A stretch of 64,000 nt of DNA from Microbacterium sp. nov. GSS16. GTDB taxonomy: Bacteria; Actinomycetota; Actinomycetes; Actinomycetales; Microbacteriaceae. The notes below the pieces were generated by a model. That model did no database searches. It had not been told where the DNA came from and saw only the letters and a program-made list of their open reading frames with translations. A program made the translations under genes and the position numbers. Below, piece by piece: positions 1-11,149 of this stretch (its first letter is position 1; every line of letters starts with the position of its first letter). Location of the stretch: positions 1,612,001 through 1,676,000 of the forward strand of contig NZ_CP116338.1 of NCBI RefSeq assembly GCF_028198145.1, written 5' to 3'.

Positions 1-644
1 TGGATCACCGACTCCTCGGTGTGCGGATCGATCTTGCGGCGCAGGTACGAGATGTAGCTCTCGACGATCCCGGCGTCTCCGTTGAAGTCGTACTCCCACA
101 CGTGGTCGAGGATCTGCGCCTTCGACAGCACCCGGTTCGGGTTGAGCATGAGGTACTTCAGCAGCTTGAACTCGGTGGGGCTGAGCTCGATCGGCACCTT
201 GCCGACGAAGACGTCGTGGGTGTCCTGATCCATCGACAGCTCGCCCGCCCGGATCAGCGACTCCTCATCGGTCTGCATCGTGCGTCGCAGGATCGCCTGG
301 GCGCGGGCGACGATCTCGTCGAGGGCGAACGGCTTGGTCACGTAGTCGTCGCCGCCCGAGTTCAGGCCCTCGATCTTGTCCTGAGTGTCATCCTTCGCGG
401 TGAGGAAGAGGATGGGGGCCGTGAAGCCCGCGCCGCGCAGACGCTTGGTGACGCTGAACCCGTTCATATCGGGGAGCATCACATCGAGGATGATGAGGTC
501 GGGCTCCTCCTCGAGGACGGCCGAGATCGTGGCCGCTCCGTTCGCCACGGTCCGCACCGTGAATCCCGCGAAGCTGAGACCCCGGGAGAGCAGGTCGCGG
601 ATGTTCGGCTCGTCGTCGACGACCAGGATTCGCGCATCAGTCAT
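1..644 (-). CDS. OmpR/PhoB-family response regulator (C-terminus cut by window edge)
   Basis: Two-component DNA-binding response regulator. The N-terminus reads MTDARILVVDDEPNIRDLL, with the acidic pair Asp10/Asp11 and the phospho-acceptor Asp54 in ILDVMLPD; the conserved Lys follows in a TKPF motif. A winged-helix output domain follows (SPTEFKLLKYLM, then ISYLRRKID), which is the OmpR/PhoB type. About 214 residues are visible and the last few lie off the left edge. The start is the ATG at 642-644. A partner histidine kinase would be expected downstream, outside the window, so the signal cannot be named. It resembles the MtrA/PrrA/TcrA-type regulators of actinobacteria. Confidence 0.93.
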   Translation of the reverse strand, partial: MTDARILVVDDEPNIRDLLSRGLSFAGFTVRTVANGAATISAVLEEEPDLIILDVMLPDMNGFSVTKRLRGAGFTAPILFLTAKDDTQDKIEGLNSGGDDYVTKPFALDEIVARAQAILRRTMQTDEESLIRAGELSMDQDTHDVFVGKVPIELSPTEFKLLKYLMLNPNRVLSKAQILDHVWEYDFNGDAGIVESYISYLRRKIDPHTEESVI

Positions 645-701
645 GACCCCATTATGGTGACTGCGGCCTTGCGCGTGCTGATTGCCTTCGGCGCGCGGGT
701 C

Positions 702-1238
702 TCAGGGCGCCAGTGCCGCGTCGACCGCGCGAACGACGACGTCGGTGATGGGCGCCTCGGGGTCGACCGTGATCCGATGCAGCAGCAGACCGTCGGCGGC
801 GGCCATCAGGAAGGGTGCGCGAGCGGCCGCCTCGGCGCCGCCGAGTTCGAGCAGGATGCCGCGGATCCACGTCTCCATGCCGTGCCGCTGCTCCCGCAGG
901 GGCCTCGCGGCATCGGCATCCGCTTCGAGGAACAGCGCGTACCTCGCCCTGGTGCGACCGGCGAGGCTCCCCGACTGCAGCTGGATCATCCGGTTGAGGG
1001 CGGCCACGAGCTCGTCGCGGGAGTGGATCGCCGAAGCCCCCGCATCCTCCCGCTCGGCGGCGGCCATCCATTCGATGACGCCGGAGAGGAGGGCGGCCCT
1101 GGTGCGGAAGTGATTCGATGTCGAGCCCGGGGGCAGGGACGCCGCCGCATCGACCCTTCCGTGCGTGAGAGCGCGGATGCCCTCGGCGCCGATGAGGTCG
1201 ACGGCCGCATTCAGCGCGCGTCGACGTGTGCTGCTCAC
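702..1238 (-). CDS. TetR-family transcriptional regulator
   Basis: 178-residue one-component repressor. The N-terminal helix-turn-helix is seen in RRRALNAAVDLIGAEGIRAL, followed by VDAAASLPPGSTSNHFRTRA. The rest is a helical ligand-binding and dimerisation domain without an assignable ligand. The gene is transcribed away from the alpha/beta hydrolase at 1345; the 106-bp gap holds two 18-bp inverted repeats suited to a TetR dimer. The likely job is repression of itself and of the hydrolase gene. Confidence 0.88.
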   Translation of the reverse strand: MSSTRRRALNAAVDLIGAEGIRALTHGRVDAAASLPPGSTSNHFRTRAALLSGVIEWMAAAEREDAGASAIHSRDELVAALNRMIQLQSGSLAGRTRARYALFLEADADAARPLREQRHGMETWIRGILLELGGAEAAARAPFLMAAADGLLLHRITVDPEAPITDVVVRAVDAALAP

Positions 1239-1254
1239 GTGCCGAGCCTAATCG

Positions 1255-1294
1255 TTACTACTTCCATAGTGACAAACTACTATGAACGTAGTAG
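1255..1294. promoter_or_regulatory. Two tandem 18-bp inverted repeats, probable TetR operators
   Basis: Site 1 is TTACTA-6 nt-TAGTGA (1255-1272). Site 2 is CTACTA-6 nt-TAGTAG (1277-1294), a perfect inverted repeat. Their centres are 22 bp apart, about two helical turns, so two dimers would bind the same face. They sit in the only AT-rich stretch between the divergent TetR and hydrolase genes. Binding by this regulator is inferred from position and symmetry. Confidence 0.72.
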
Positions 1295-1344
1295 CGTGTG
1301 CACAGGGCCGATGCTGACCCGCTGACGCGACTGGGAGGCTCATC

Positions 1345-2268
1345 ATGGACGAACCGGCATCGACGAAGACACCGCTCGAGCACGACTGGTCTCCTCCGCT
1401 TCCGGCCGCGCCGGGCTTCGAGCACATCGTCGTCGAGACCCCGGGTGCGCGCAGCCACGTCGCCGTGATGGGAGCGGGCGAGCCGGTGATGATGCTGCAC
1501 GGCTTCCCGCAGCACTGGTGGGAATGGCGGCTCGTCGCGCCGCGGCTCGTCGCGCGCGGCTTCCGCGTGATCTGCCCTGATCTGCGCGGTTCGGGATGGA
1601 CCGAAGTCGACGATCCCGAGATCCGCCGCACGTCGATGCTCGCGGACCTCGTGGCGATGATGGATGCCCTGGGCGTCGACAGCGCGCACATCGTGAGCCA
1701 CGACCTCGGCGCCGTGGTCGCCGGTCAGCTCGCCTATGAGCATCCGGCCCGGGTGCGCACGGCCGTGCAGCTCGCCGTGCCACCCGGATTCATGACCTTC
1801 AGTCCGAAGCTCCTCCCGGCCTTCAAGCACATGCCGCCGTTGCTGCGACATCGGCAGGGGCAGTCGCTCGCCTGGCTGTTCGGCGCCGACTACGCGGCTC
1901 AGCCGATGACGCACGACATCGTCGACGGATACCTGCGTGTGCAGGCGCGGCCCGGATTCGACGCCGCCGTCCGTGCGCTCTACCGCGGCATGATCATCCC
2001 CGAGGTGATCCGACTGTCGACCGGGCACTACAAGCGGCGGCGGCTGCATCCGCCCACGTTGGCGGTGTTCGGTCGCCGAGACGGGCCGTTCGCCGAGCGG
2101 ACGGTTCGCCGGATCTGCCGCGGACAGGAGCGGTACGCCGATCGCTTCGATCTCGCCTTCGTCGACGGCGCCGCGCATTTCGTCGTCGATGATGCACCGG
2201 ATGCGGTCGCCGACCTCTGCCTCGACTGGTTCGCTCGCCACGATGAGGATTCCGGGGCGGGGGAGTAG
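1345..2268 (+). CDS. alpha/beta hydrolase, epoxide hydrolase-like
   Basis: 307-residue alpha/beta-hydrolase-fold enzyme. The oxyanion motif HGFPQHWWEW starts at residue 52, followed by PDLRGSGWT. The nucleophile elbow is SHDLGA with Asp120, as in epoxide hydrolases and haloalkane dehalogenases and unlike the Ser of esterases. A cap domain follows, and the catalytic His is in GAAHFVVDDAP near the C-terminus. A GGGAGG ribosome site precedes the ATG. The substrate is unknown. The divergent TetR gene and paired operators suggest induction by a small molecule, possibly the substrate. Confidence 0.85.
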   Translation: MDEPASTKTPLEHDWSPPLPAAPGFEHIVVETPGARSHVAVMGAGEPVMMLHGFPQHWWEWRLVAPRLVARGFRVICPDLRGSGWTEVDDPEIRRTSMLADLVAMMDALGVDSAHIVSHDLGAVVAGQLAYEHPARVRTAVQLAVPPGFMTFSPKLLPAFKHMPPLLRHRQGQSLAWLFGADYAAQPMTHDIVDGYLRVQARPGFDAAVRALYRGMIIPEVIRLSTGHYKRRRLHPPTLAVFGRRDGPFAERTVRRICRGQERYADRFDLAFVDGAAHFVVDDAPDAVADLCLDWFARHDEDSGAGE

Positions 2269-2278
2269 CGTCGACCGC

Positions 2279-2413
2279 ATGAGCGACTCGGAGCATGGTG
2301 GCGACAGCGCATGCTGGCTGTCGCAGGTCTGCCCCGAGTGCGGGGCGCTGCTCGACGACCTCGCCGCTCCCTGCTGGCGGTGCGGCCTGAAGCCGGACGA
2401 GGAGGCGAGCTGA
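2279..2413 (+). CDS. Small zinc-ribbon protein (44 aa)
   Basis: Very short protein with a CPECGALL-12-CWRCG core: two CxxC pairs about 14 residues apart, as in zinc-ribbon domains. The ATG lies just after the hydrolase stop and follows a GGGGGAG stretch that can serve as ribosome site, so it may be co-transcribed with the hydrolase. Function unknown; such modules bind one structural zinc. Confidence is limited by the small size. Confidence 0.55.
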   Translation: MSDSEHGGDSACWLSQVCPECGALLDDLAAPCWRCGLKPDEEAS

Positions 2414-2428
2414 ACAAGGCCCCCGATC

Positions 2429-4072
2429 TCAGGCGGCGCTGAGCTCGTTGGCATCCATGATCGTGTAGCTGTACCCCTGCTCGGCGAGGAAGCGCTGTCG
2501 GTTCTGGGCGTAGTCCTGGTCGACCGTGTCGCGGGCGATGAGGGTGTAGAAGCTCGCCGTGTGGTTCGACTGCTTGGGTCGCAGCAGGCGGCCCAGGCGC
2601 TGCGCCTCTTCCTGACGCGAGCCGAACGAGCCCGACACCTGGATGGCCACCGACGCCTCGGGCAGGTCGATCGAGAAGTTGGCGACCTTCGACACCACGA
2701 GGAGAGAGATCTCGCCCTCCCGGAACTGACGGTAGAGCTCCTCGCGCTCGTCGACCGGCGTCGCACCGGTGATCTGCGGCGCGTTCAGCGCCTGAGACAG
2801 ACTCTCGAGCTGGTCGAGGTACTGGCCGATGACGAGGATGCGCTCGCCGGGATGCTTCGCGATCAGCTCGCGCACCGCCGTGATCTTCGCGGGGGCGGAT
2901 GCGGCCAGCCGGTAGCGCTCGTCGTCGGTCGCTGCGGCGTACTCGAGCCGGTCGCTCGGCGGCAGGTCGACGCGCACCTCGTAGCAGGCGGCAGGGGAGA
3001 TGAAGCCCTGCGCCTCGATCTGCTTCCACGGGGCGTCGAAGCGCTTGGGGCCGATCAGGCTGAACACATCGCCCTCGCGGCCGTCTTCGCGCACGAGCGT
3101 AGCGGTGAGGCCGATGCGTCGACGTGCCTGCAGGTCGGCGGTCAGCTTGAACACCGGCGCCGGCAGCAGGTGCACCTCGTCGTAGACGATCAGGCCCCAG
3201 TCCATCTCGTCGAGCAGCGAGAGATGCGCGTACTGTCCCTTCCGCTTGGCCGTGAGGATCTGGTACGTCGCGATCGTGACCGGCTTGACCTCCTTGGCCT
3301 GGCCGGAGTACTCGCCGATCTCTTCGGGGGTGAGCGAGGTGCGCTTGAGCAGTTCGTCTCGCCACTGCCGCGCCGAGACGGTGTTCGTCACCAGGATCAG
3401 GGTGGTCGTCCCGGTCGCGGCCATCGCGCCCGCGCCGACGATGGTCTTGCCCGCGCCGCACGGCAGCACGACCACTCCGGAGCCGTCCTTCGCGAAGGCG
3501 TCGACCGCCTGACGCTGATACGGCCGCATGCTCCAGCCGTCCTCGGCGAGGTCGATCTCGTGCGGTGTGCCCGGTGTGTACCCGGCGAGATCCTCCGCCG
3601 GCCAGCCGATCTTCAGCAGCTCCTGCTTGATCTGACCGCGTGCCCACGCGTCGACCACGTAGCTGTCGGGGGACGGATGCCCGATGAGCAGCGGCTGGAT
3701 GCGCTTGTTGTTCGCGACCTGCGCGAGCACCGCGGGGTCGGTCGAGCGCAGCACGAGCGAGCCCTCCTCGTCGCGCTCGATCACGAGCCGCCCGTAGCGG
3801 CCCACCATCTCGCGCAGGTCGACAGACACCGACGGGGGCACGGGGAAGCGTGACCAGCGGTCGAGGGTCTCGAGCATGTCCTCGGCGGTGTGCCCGGCCG
3901 CGCGTGCGTTCCACAGCCCCAGCCGCGTGATGCGATAGGTGTGGATGTGCTCGGGGGCGCGCTCCAGCTCGGCGAAGATCGCCAGCTCGTGCCGAGCGGA
4001 TTCGGCGTCGGCATGCGCGACCTCGAGCAGCACGGTGCGGTCGCTCTGGACGATCAGGGGGCCATCAGACAT
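2429..4072 (-). CDS. XPB/Rad25-type DNA repair helicase
   Basis: 547-residue superfamily 2 ATP-dependent DNA helicase of the bacterial XPB type. An N-terminal damage-recognition/helicase-like module precedes RecA domain 1, with Walker A CGAGKT at about 205-210, the DEVH box at about 298-301 and motif III LTATLVRED. RecA domain 2 has a Q-A-LGRLLRP motif VI. A short linker holds the RED motif (VREDGREGD) typical of XPB. It unwinds DNA 3' to 5'; in actinobacteria a repair role is proposed. It lies 45 bp downstream of the helicase-associated protein gene on the same strand, a pairing common in actinobacteria. Confidence 0.93.
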   Translation of the reverse strand: MSDGPLIVQSDRTVLLEVAHADAESARHELAIFAELERAPEHIHTYRITRLGLWNARAAGHTAEDMLETLDRWSRFPVPPSVSVDLREMVGRYGRLVIERDEEGSLVLRSTDPAVLAQVANNKRIQPLLIGHPSPDSYVVDAWARGQIKQELLKIGWPAEDLAGYTPGTPHEIDLAEDGWSMRPYQRQAVDAFAKDGSGVVVLPCGAGKTIVGAGAMAATGTTTLILVTNTVSARQWRDELLKRTSLTPEEIGEYSGQAKEVKPVTIATYQILTAKRKGQYAHLSLLDEMDWGLIVYDEVHLLPAPVFKLTADLQARRRIGLTATLVREDGREGDVFSLIGPKRFDAPWKQIEAQGFISPAACYEVRVDLPPSDRLEYAAATDDERYRLAASAPAKITAVRELIAKHPGERILVIGQYLDQLESLSQALNAPQITGATPVDEREELYRQFREGEISLLVVSKVANFSIDLPEASVAIQVSGSFGSRQEEAQRLGRLLRPKQSNHTASFYTLIARDTVDQDYAQNRQRFLAEQGYSYTIMDANELSAA

Positions 4073-4117
4073 AGCAGACCAGTCTACCGGGCACGGCGCC
4101 TGCGGGCTTGACCGGGG

Positions 4118-5791
4118 TCAGGTCGACGGTGACCGCACCGACACGATGCTCCGGACGGGAAGAGTGCGCTCGACGTCCGCCGCCCGGTCGCGCCCGCGCA
4201 GGCGCCCGCCGCCGAGGCCGGACGCCTCCAGGGTGAGCTCGCGTCGCGAGCCGTCCGGCATCGCGACCTCGACGATCACGACAGCCTTCGCCCGCACTGC
4301 GGCCTCGAGCTCGCGGTCGAGCCAGGCGGCGTCCGCGTCGGGGCCCTGGTGCGAGCGCAGCCTCTCGATCAGGGGCGCGTATCCGGTGTCTTCGTGGTCG
4401 TGCGCGCCGGCGATCCGGGCGCGTCCGGCCGCGACGCTGCGGCCCGTGCTGTCGACGAGGGTGGCTGGATAGCGGGCATCCGTCAGCGCCCAGGCGACCG
4501 CCTCGGGCCCTACCCGTGAGACGAGCCCGTCATCCTCCCGGATCAGGCCGAGCGGACGCAGGTTCCGATCGATCTCCATCGCCTCGAGAAGGTGCGCGTC
4601 GGCGCTCGTCACGACGGTGCCTCCGTCGGCATCCGGGCGCACCCGCACGAGACCGTGTCTGACCGCGGTCTGCCGGACGAGATACTCGAGCGGCTGCGGA
4701 ACCCCGGTCAGCGAGATCTCCTGCAGGAATGTCAGGATGCCCTCGGCGGTGCCCCCCTCGACGAACGCGCGCGACACGGACTCGGTGGTGAAGCGGTACG
4801 ACGAGGCCTGCGCGGGATCGTGCTCTGTCATCGTGCGCAGGCGATTGTCGAGCGAGGGCTGCAGTGGACCGGGCGCGATGGCGCTGAGGTCGTTCTGCAG
4901 GAAGATGCGGTCGACCTCGGTGGGCAGCAGCGCCTGCAGGGCCGCGCTGTCGAACGGCCTGTCGGCGTGCAGCGCCGTGGCCCACTCCGGTACCGTCCAC
5001 GCGCCGCCGGGCGCGCCGGCCAGCAGCCCGATGCGCCACGCGAGAGCCCGCAGGTGCGCGGCGCGCTCGGGCCAGTGCGGATCCCAGGGGTGCAGTCGCG
5101 GCCAGTCGGCCGCCGCCGAGGTCCGGATGCCCGAGGGCAGCGTCTCCGCGAAGCGCGAGGCCACGTGCACCCACCGCTCGGGGAACGACGAGTCCAGCCA
5201 TCGCTCGGCAGCCGGTGTCAGCCGGAGCTCGCGATCGATCTGTCGGGCGAGTCCGGCACGCTCGGCCAGATCGCGTAGCTCGTCGAGATCGCCGTCATCC
5301 ATCAGCCGGCGCTTCTCGGTCGCGCTCAGCGCTCCGGTCGCCACCAGCGCCAGCGGTGCCGTGCGAGCGGCGAGTAGCAGCTCGGCCAGTCCGCCGACCG
5401 TCGCGAAGGCGCGCTCGGCCGCTCCGGCGGCGTCGACGTCGGATGCCGGCGCGGGGCTCGCGCCCGGCGCATCCGGGACCTCGGGCATCCGCTGCACGAG
5501 CGCCCGCACCGGCGGCAGCATCCGGCCCTCCGCGTCGAGGAGTCCGAGCGCGGCGTCTTCGAGAGCGATCCGCTCGTCCGGCCCGGCGGCGCGCAGGGCG
5601 CCCGCCTCGGCCCTCGTCAGTCGCGCCAGCGCGCGCTCGATCGATGCCGGCTCGAGCAGCGCCTCGGCCGCGTCGAAGAAATCGGTCCAGCCGACGTCGG
5701 GCCGCACCGCGCGCTCGCGCAGCATCCGCTCGAGCTGCGCATCGCTCGCGGAAGCGAGCTGGTCAGCCAGCGGACGGGCGTGCGTGCTCAT
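4118..5791 (-). CDS. Helicase-associated (XPB/Ssl2 N-terminal-like) protein
   Basis: 557-residue protein from the ATG at 5789-5791 (MSTHARPLADQLASASDAQL). The open frame extends upstream, but that part overlaps other genes and has no family character. The family is the actinobacterial helicase-associated protein encoded next to XPB: alpha-helical wHTH repeats first, then a C-terminal part with DEDTGYAPLIERLRSHQGP. No ATPase motifs are present. It probably cooperates with the XPB helicase encoded 45 bp downstream; this is inferred from the conserved gene pairing. Confidence 0.82.
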   Translation of the reverse strand: MSTHARPLADQLASASDAQLERMLRERAVRPDVGWTDFFDAAEALLEPASIERALARLTRAEAGALRAAGPDERIALEDAALGLLDAEGRMLPPVRALVQRMPEVPDAPGASPAPASDVDAAGAAERAFATVGGLAELLLAARTAPLALVATGALSATEKRRLMDDGDLDELRDLAERAGLARQIDRELRLTPAAERWLDSSFPERWVHVASRFAETLPSGIRTSAAADWPRLHPWDPHWPERAAHLRALAWRIGLLAGAPGGAWTVPEWATALHADRPFDSAALQALLPTEVDRIFLQNDLSAIAPGPLQPSLDNRLRTMTEHDPAQASSYRFTTESVSRAFVEGGTAEGILTFLQEISLTGVPQPLEYLVRQTAVRHGLVRVRPDADGGTVVTSADAHLLEAMEIDRNLRPLGLIREDDGLVSRVGPEAVAWALTDARYPATLVDSTGRSVAAGRARIAGAHDHEDTGYAPLIERLRSHQGPDADAAWLDRELEAAVRAKAVVIVEVAMPDGSRRELTLEASGLGGGRLRGRDRAADVERTLPVRSIVSVRSPST

Positions 5792-5793
5792 GG

Positions 5794-6069
5794 TCAGGAT
5801 CCGGAGCCCGCGCGTCCCCTGCGAGCCCAGCTGAGCACGAGCAGCGTGATGATCATCAGGAAGGCGATCGGCAGGCCGAACAGCGGCAGCGCGGCGACGA
5901 CGGGCCAGATCCCGTGCCCGAACGCCGACTGATCCATCCCGACGGCGGTGCCGATGATGATCGAGAAGAAGCAGATCACGGACACCGCGGCCAGGGCCAG
6001 CGCGGTGAAGGCCAGGAATCGCTCGAGTCGCCCGGTCTGCGGCGCGCTGAGGTCGTCGTGCTTGCTCAT
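5794..6069 (-). CDS. Small membrane protein, two transmembrane helices
   Basis: 91 residues from the ATG at 6067-6069 (MSKHDDLSAPQTGRLERFL); an in-frame ATG 9 codons upstream is less likely. Two hydrophobic helices are visible: FTALALAAVSVICFFSIII and WPVVAALPLFGLPIAFLMII. A basic C-terminal tail (ARRGRAGSGS) points to a cytoplasmic end. Its stop lies 2 bp before the start of the helicase-associated gene, so the two are probably co-transcribed. No function is recognised. Confidence 0.7.
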   Translation of the reverse strand: MSKHDDLSAPQTGRLERFLAFTALALAAVSVICFFSIIIGTAVGMDQSAFGHGIWPVVAALPLFGLPIAFLMIITLLVLSWARRGRAGSGS

Positions 6070-6169
6070 CGCTCTCAGCGTATCTCCTGGGGACATGAGG
6101 GGGCGGGTAGGCTGGGGGAGTCGCGCCGCCGCGCGACGTCTCCGTTCCGTGTTTCAGTGAGGTTCGCCC

Positions 6170-6550
6170 ATGCCCACCGGCAAGGTCAGGTTCTACGACG
6201 ACGAGAAGGGGTTCGGCTTCATCGCATCCGATGACGGCCAGGACGTCTTCCTGCACGCCTCTGCCCTTCCTGCAGGCGTCTCCGTGAAGAAGAACGCGCG
6301 CGTCGAGTTCGGCCTCGCCGACGGCCGCCGCGGCCCGCAGGCGCTCTCCGTCCGGGTGCTGGATGCCCCGCCCAGCCTGGCGAAGGCGGCTCGCAAGCCC
6401 GCCGACGACATGGCCGTCATCGTCGAGGATCTCGTGCGCATGCTCGACGAGATGGGCGGCGACCTGCGCCGCGGCCGCTATCCCTCGGCGACCAGGAGCC
6501 GCACCGTCGCCGCCGTCCTCCGCAAGGTCGCTGATGACCTCGACGCCTGA
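6170..6550 (+). CDS. Cold-shock domain protein with C-terminal extension
   Basis: 126 residues. The first 65 or so form a cold-shock domain with RNP1 (KGFGFI) and RNP2 (DVFLHASAL), which bind single-stranded RNA/DNA. The remaining 60 residues are a helical extension (DDMAVIVEDLVRMLDEMGG, then a basic stretch), so the protein is nearly twice the length of CspA. The extended form is common in actinobacteria. The next gene starts inside its last codons (17-bp overlap), which indicates translational coupling. Confidence 0.9.
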   Translation: MPTGKVRFYDDEKGFGFIASDDGQDVFLHASALPAGVSVKKNARVEFGLADGRRGPQALSVRVLDAPPSLAKAARKPADDMAVIVEDLVRMLDEMGGDLRRGRYPSATRSRTVAAVLRKVADDLDA

Positions 6551-7199
6551 CGAACTGGCCGAGACCACCCGCGACCTCGCGCTCGCCGCGCTGCACGAGA
6601 TCACGCCTCCTGCCACCGTGGGGCCCGCAGCCGGGCACACCGTGGAGGAGAGCGGCGCTGTCTCGCTGCGCTTCGAGAACCGGCTGCCCGGTTACCCGGG
6701 GTGGTTCTGGACCGTCACGGTCGCGCAGGTCGACGACTCCGAGCCGACCGTGCTCGAGGTCGAGCTGATGCCAGGCGACGGCGCGCTGCTCGCGCCCGAC
6801 TGGGTGCCATGGGCCGAGCGCCTCGCGGAGTATCGCGCGCACCAGGCGGAGCTCGCCGCACAGGCTGCGGGAGCCCCCACGGACGACCCGGCCGGCTCCG
6901 AGGACGATGATTCCGATGACGACGACGACCCCGAAGTCCACGACTCCGAGGACGATGAGTCCGACGACGACGACTCCGACGAGGATGTATCGCCCCGTCT
7001 GCACGCCGGCGATGTCGACGGCGTCGACATCGACGAGCTCGATGAATCGGGCGATGACTCGGTGGACGACGACGACTCTGACGACGACTCCGACGACGAC
7101 GACGACTCCGACGACGGAGACGACTCCGATGACGAAGAGGACTCCGAGGACGACGAAGATTCTGACGACGATGAGGACTCCGACGACGACGACGAGTGA
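6534..7199 (+). CDS. DUF3027-like protein with long Asp/Ser/Glu tail
   Basis: 221 residues from the ATG at 6534 (MTSTPDELAETTRDLALAAL), overlapping the cold-shock gene by 17 bp. Residues 1-115 form a compact domain (ENRLPGYPGWFWTVTVAQ, then LLAPDWVPWAERL) that matches my recollection of actinobacterial DUF3027. From about residue 120 to the end the protein is almost only Asp, Ser and Glu, built from SDDDD-type repeats, with a short neutral island (SPRLHAGDVDGV). The tail is probably disordered and very acidic. Function unknown; the coupling to a cold-shock protein suggests a nucleic-acid-related role. Confidence 0.8.
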   Translation: MTSTPDELAETTRDLALAALHEITPPATVGPAAGHTVEESGAVSLRFENRLPGYPGWFWTVTVAQVDDSEPTVLEVELMPGDGALLAPDWVPWAERLAEYRAHQAELAAQAAGAPTDDPAGSEDDDSDDDDDPEVHDSEDDESDDDDSDEDVSPRLHAGDVDGVDIDELDESGDDSVDDDDSDDDSDDDDDSDDGDDSDDEEDSEDDEDSDDDEDSDDDDE

Positions 7200-7247
7200 C
7201 CGACGGGGGCCCGTCCACAGCGAACGCCGGCGCCCCTTCTGACAGAT

Positions 7248-7285
7248 GACGCCCCCTCGGATCCCGACGGATCAGAGGGGGCGTC
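7248..7285. terminator. Bidirectional hairpin between convergent genes
   Basis: GACGCCCCCTC at 7248-7258 pairs perfectly with 7275-7285. Inside it GATCC-CGAC-GGATC forms a second 5-bp stem, so the whole is a 16-bp stem with one mismatch and a CGAC tetraloop. It lies between the acidic-tail gene and serC, which converge, and can end both transcripts. There is no T-run, as is usual at this GC content. Confidence 0.75.
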
Positions 7286-7317
7286 GTCGCGCCGGCGGGG
7301 CGAGCCTGCCGGGAGTG

Positions 7318-10300
<2,983 letters not shown>

Positions 10301-10412
10301 TACCGCGGGGACGCTCCCGGCTGTCGATCGGCACGCCGTTCAGATGCGCTGCATCCGCTGTTCATGCGGATGGGTTACCCTGAACCCGTCGTCGACGCAC
10401 GGGAGGAAGCCG

Positions 10413-10523
10413 ATGAGCTCGATACCGGGCATCCGCACCATGGATGCGCTCGGTCGTCAGGCACCTCGGCAATGCCCGCAGATCCATCTCGGTCCGACCG
10501 AGCGAGAGAGGCGCTGTCTGTAG
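10413..10523 (+). CDS. Possible 36-aa leader-type peptide
   Basis: Short open frame MSSIPGIRTMDALGRQAPRQ..., with a strong GGGAGGAAG site 5-6 nt before the ATG. The last codons and the TAG stop lie inside the 5' arm and loop of a perfect 12-bp hairpin (10507-10534). It resembles a leader peptide with an attenuator, or simply a small protein followed by a terminator. No homologue is recognised. The next gene is the HNH nuclease 90 bp on. Confidence 0.35.
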   Translation: MSSIPGIRTMDALGRQAPRQCPQIHLGPTERERRCL

Positions 10524-10534
10524 ACAGCGCCTCT
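10507..10534 (+). terminator. 12-bp perfect hairpin overlapping the small-ORF stop
   Basis: AGAGGCGCTGTC (10507-10518), loop TGTA, GACAGCGCCTCT (10523-10534), then TTGCTGT. It could end transcripts before the HNH gene or act as an attenuator. The T-tail is weak. Confidence 0.55.
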
Positions 10535-10613
10535 TGCTGTATCCGCGTCCCTTCCGCTCGCCGGCGTCGTGTGAGTCGAGAGCGCCGGGAAGCCATCCCG
10601 GCGGATCGAGAGG

Positions 10614-11120
10614 ATGACGATGATGCGCACACTGGTCCTGAACGCGGGGTACGAACCGCTGACGGTGGTCTCGTTCAAGCGAGCCATGGTGCTCGTGATG
10701 AACGACAAGGCCAGCGTGATAGAACGCGTCGAGAACGATCCCGTCATCGCCGGGCGGCGGCGTTTCGATCGCCCCGTGGTCATCCTGCTCACGCGGTACG
10801 TGCGCGTCCCGGCCGCGCGGCGGCAGCCGGTCACCCGTCGCGGGGTGCTGCGGCGAGACGACCACCGCTGCGGCTACTGCGGGAAGGCGGCATCGACGAT
10901 CGACCACGTGATGCCGCGCTCTCGAGGGGGTGCCGACAGCTGGGAGAACCTCGTCGCGTGCTGCCTGCGCTGCAACAACGCCAAGAGCGATCGCACGCCC
11001 CAGGAGATGGGATGGGAACTGCATCGCCCGCCGCGTGCCCCACATGGCGGCACGTGGGTCGTGCGCGGCGCAGAGCGCGCGGATCCGGTGTGGGAACCGT
11101 ACCTGGCGCTGGCGGCGTAG
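10614..11120 (+). CDS. HNH endonuclease-domain protein
   Basis: 168 residues. The C-terminal half is an HNH nuclease module: CGYCGKAASTIDHVMPRSRG with a Cys pair and the His-Asp-His core, then NLVACCLRCNNAKSDRTP giving the second Cys pair and the Asn. The N-terminal half (LVLNAGYEPLTVVSFKRAM) is the usual leader of stand-alone actinobacterial HNH proteins. Three in-frame ATGs (10614, 10620, 10623) follow GAGAGG; spacing favours 10620 or 10623. It nicks or cuts DNA with one metal ion; the cellular role is unknown and no methylase is nearby. Confidence 0.88.
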   Translation: MTMMRTLVLNAGYEPLTVVSFKRAMVLVMNDKASVIERVENDPVIAGRRRFDRPVVILLTRYVRVPAARRQPVTRRGVLRRDDHRCGYCGKAASTIDHVMPRSRGGADSWENLVACCLRCNNAKSDRTPQEMGWELHRPPRAPHGGTWVVRGAERADPVWEPYLALAA

Positions 11121-11149
11121 CCTCGGGCCGCCGACTAGACTTGTCTGGC

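Noticed and set aside
2561..3853. 430-codon plus-strand open frame opposite the XPB helicase gene
   Set aside because: Arg/Val/Leu-rich antisense shadow typical of high-GC genes; the opposite strand carries a clear helicase.
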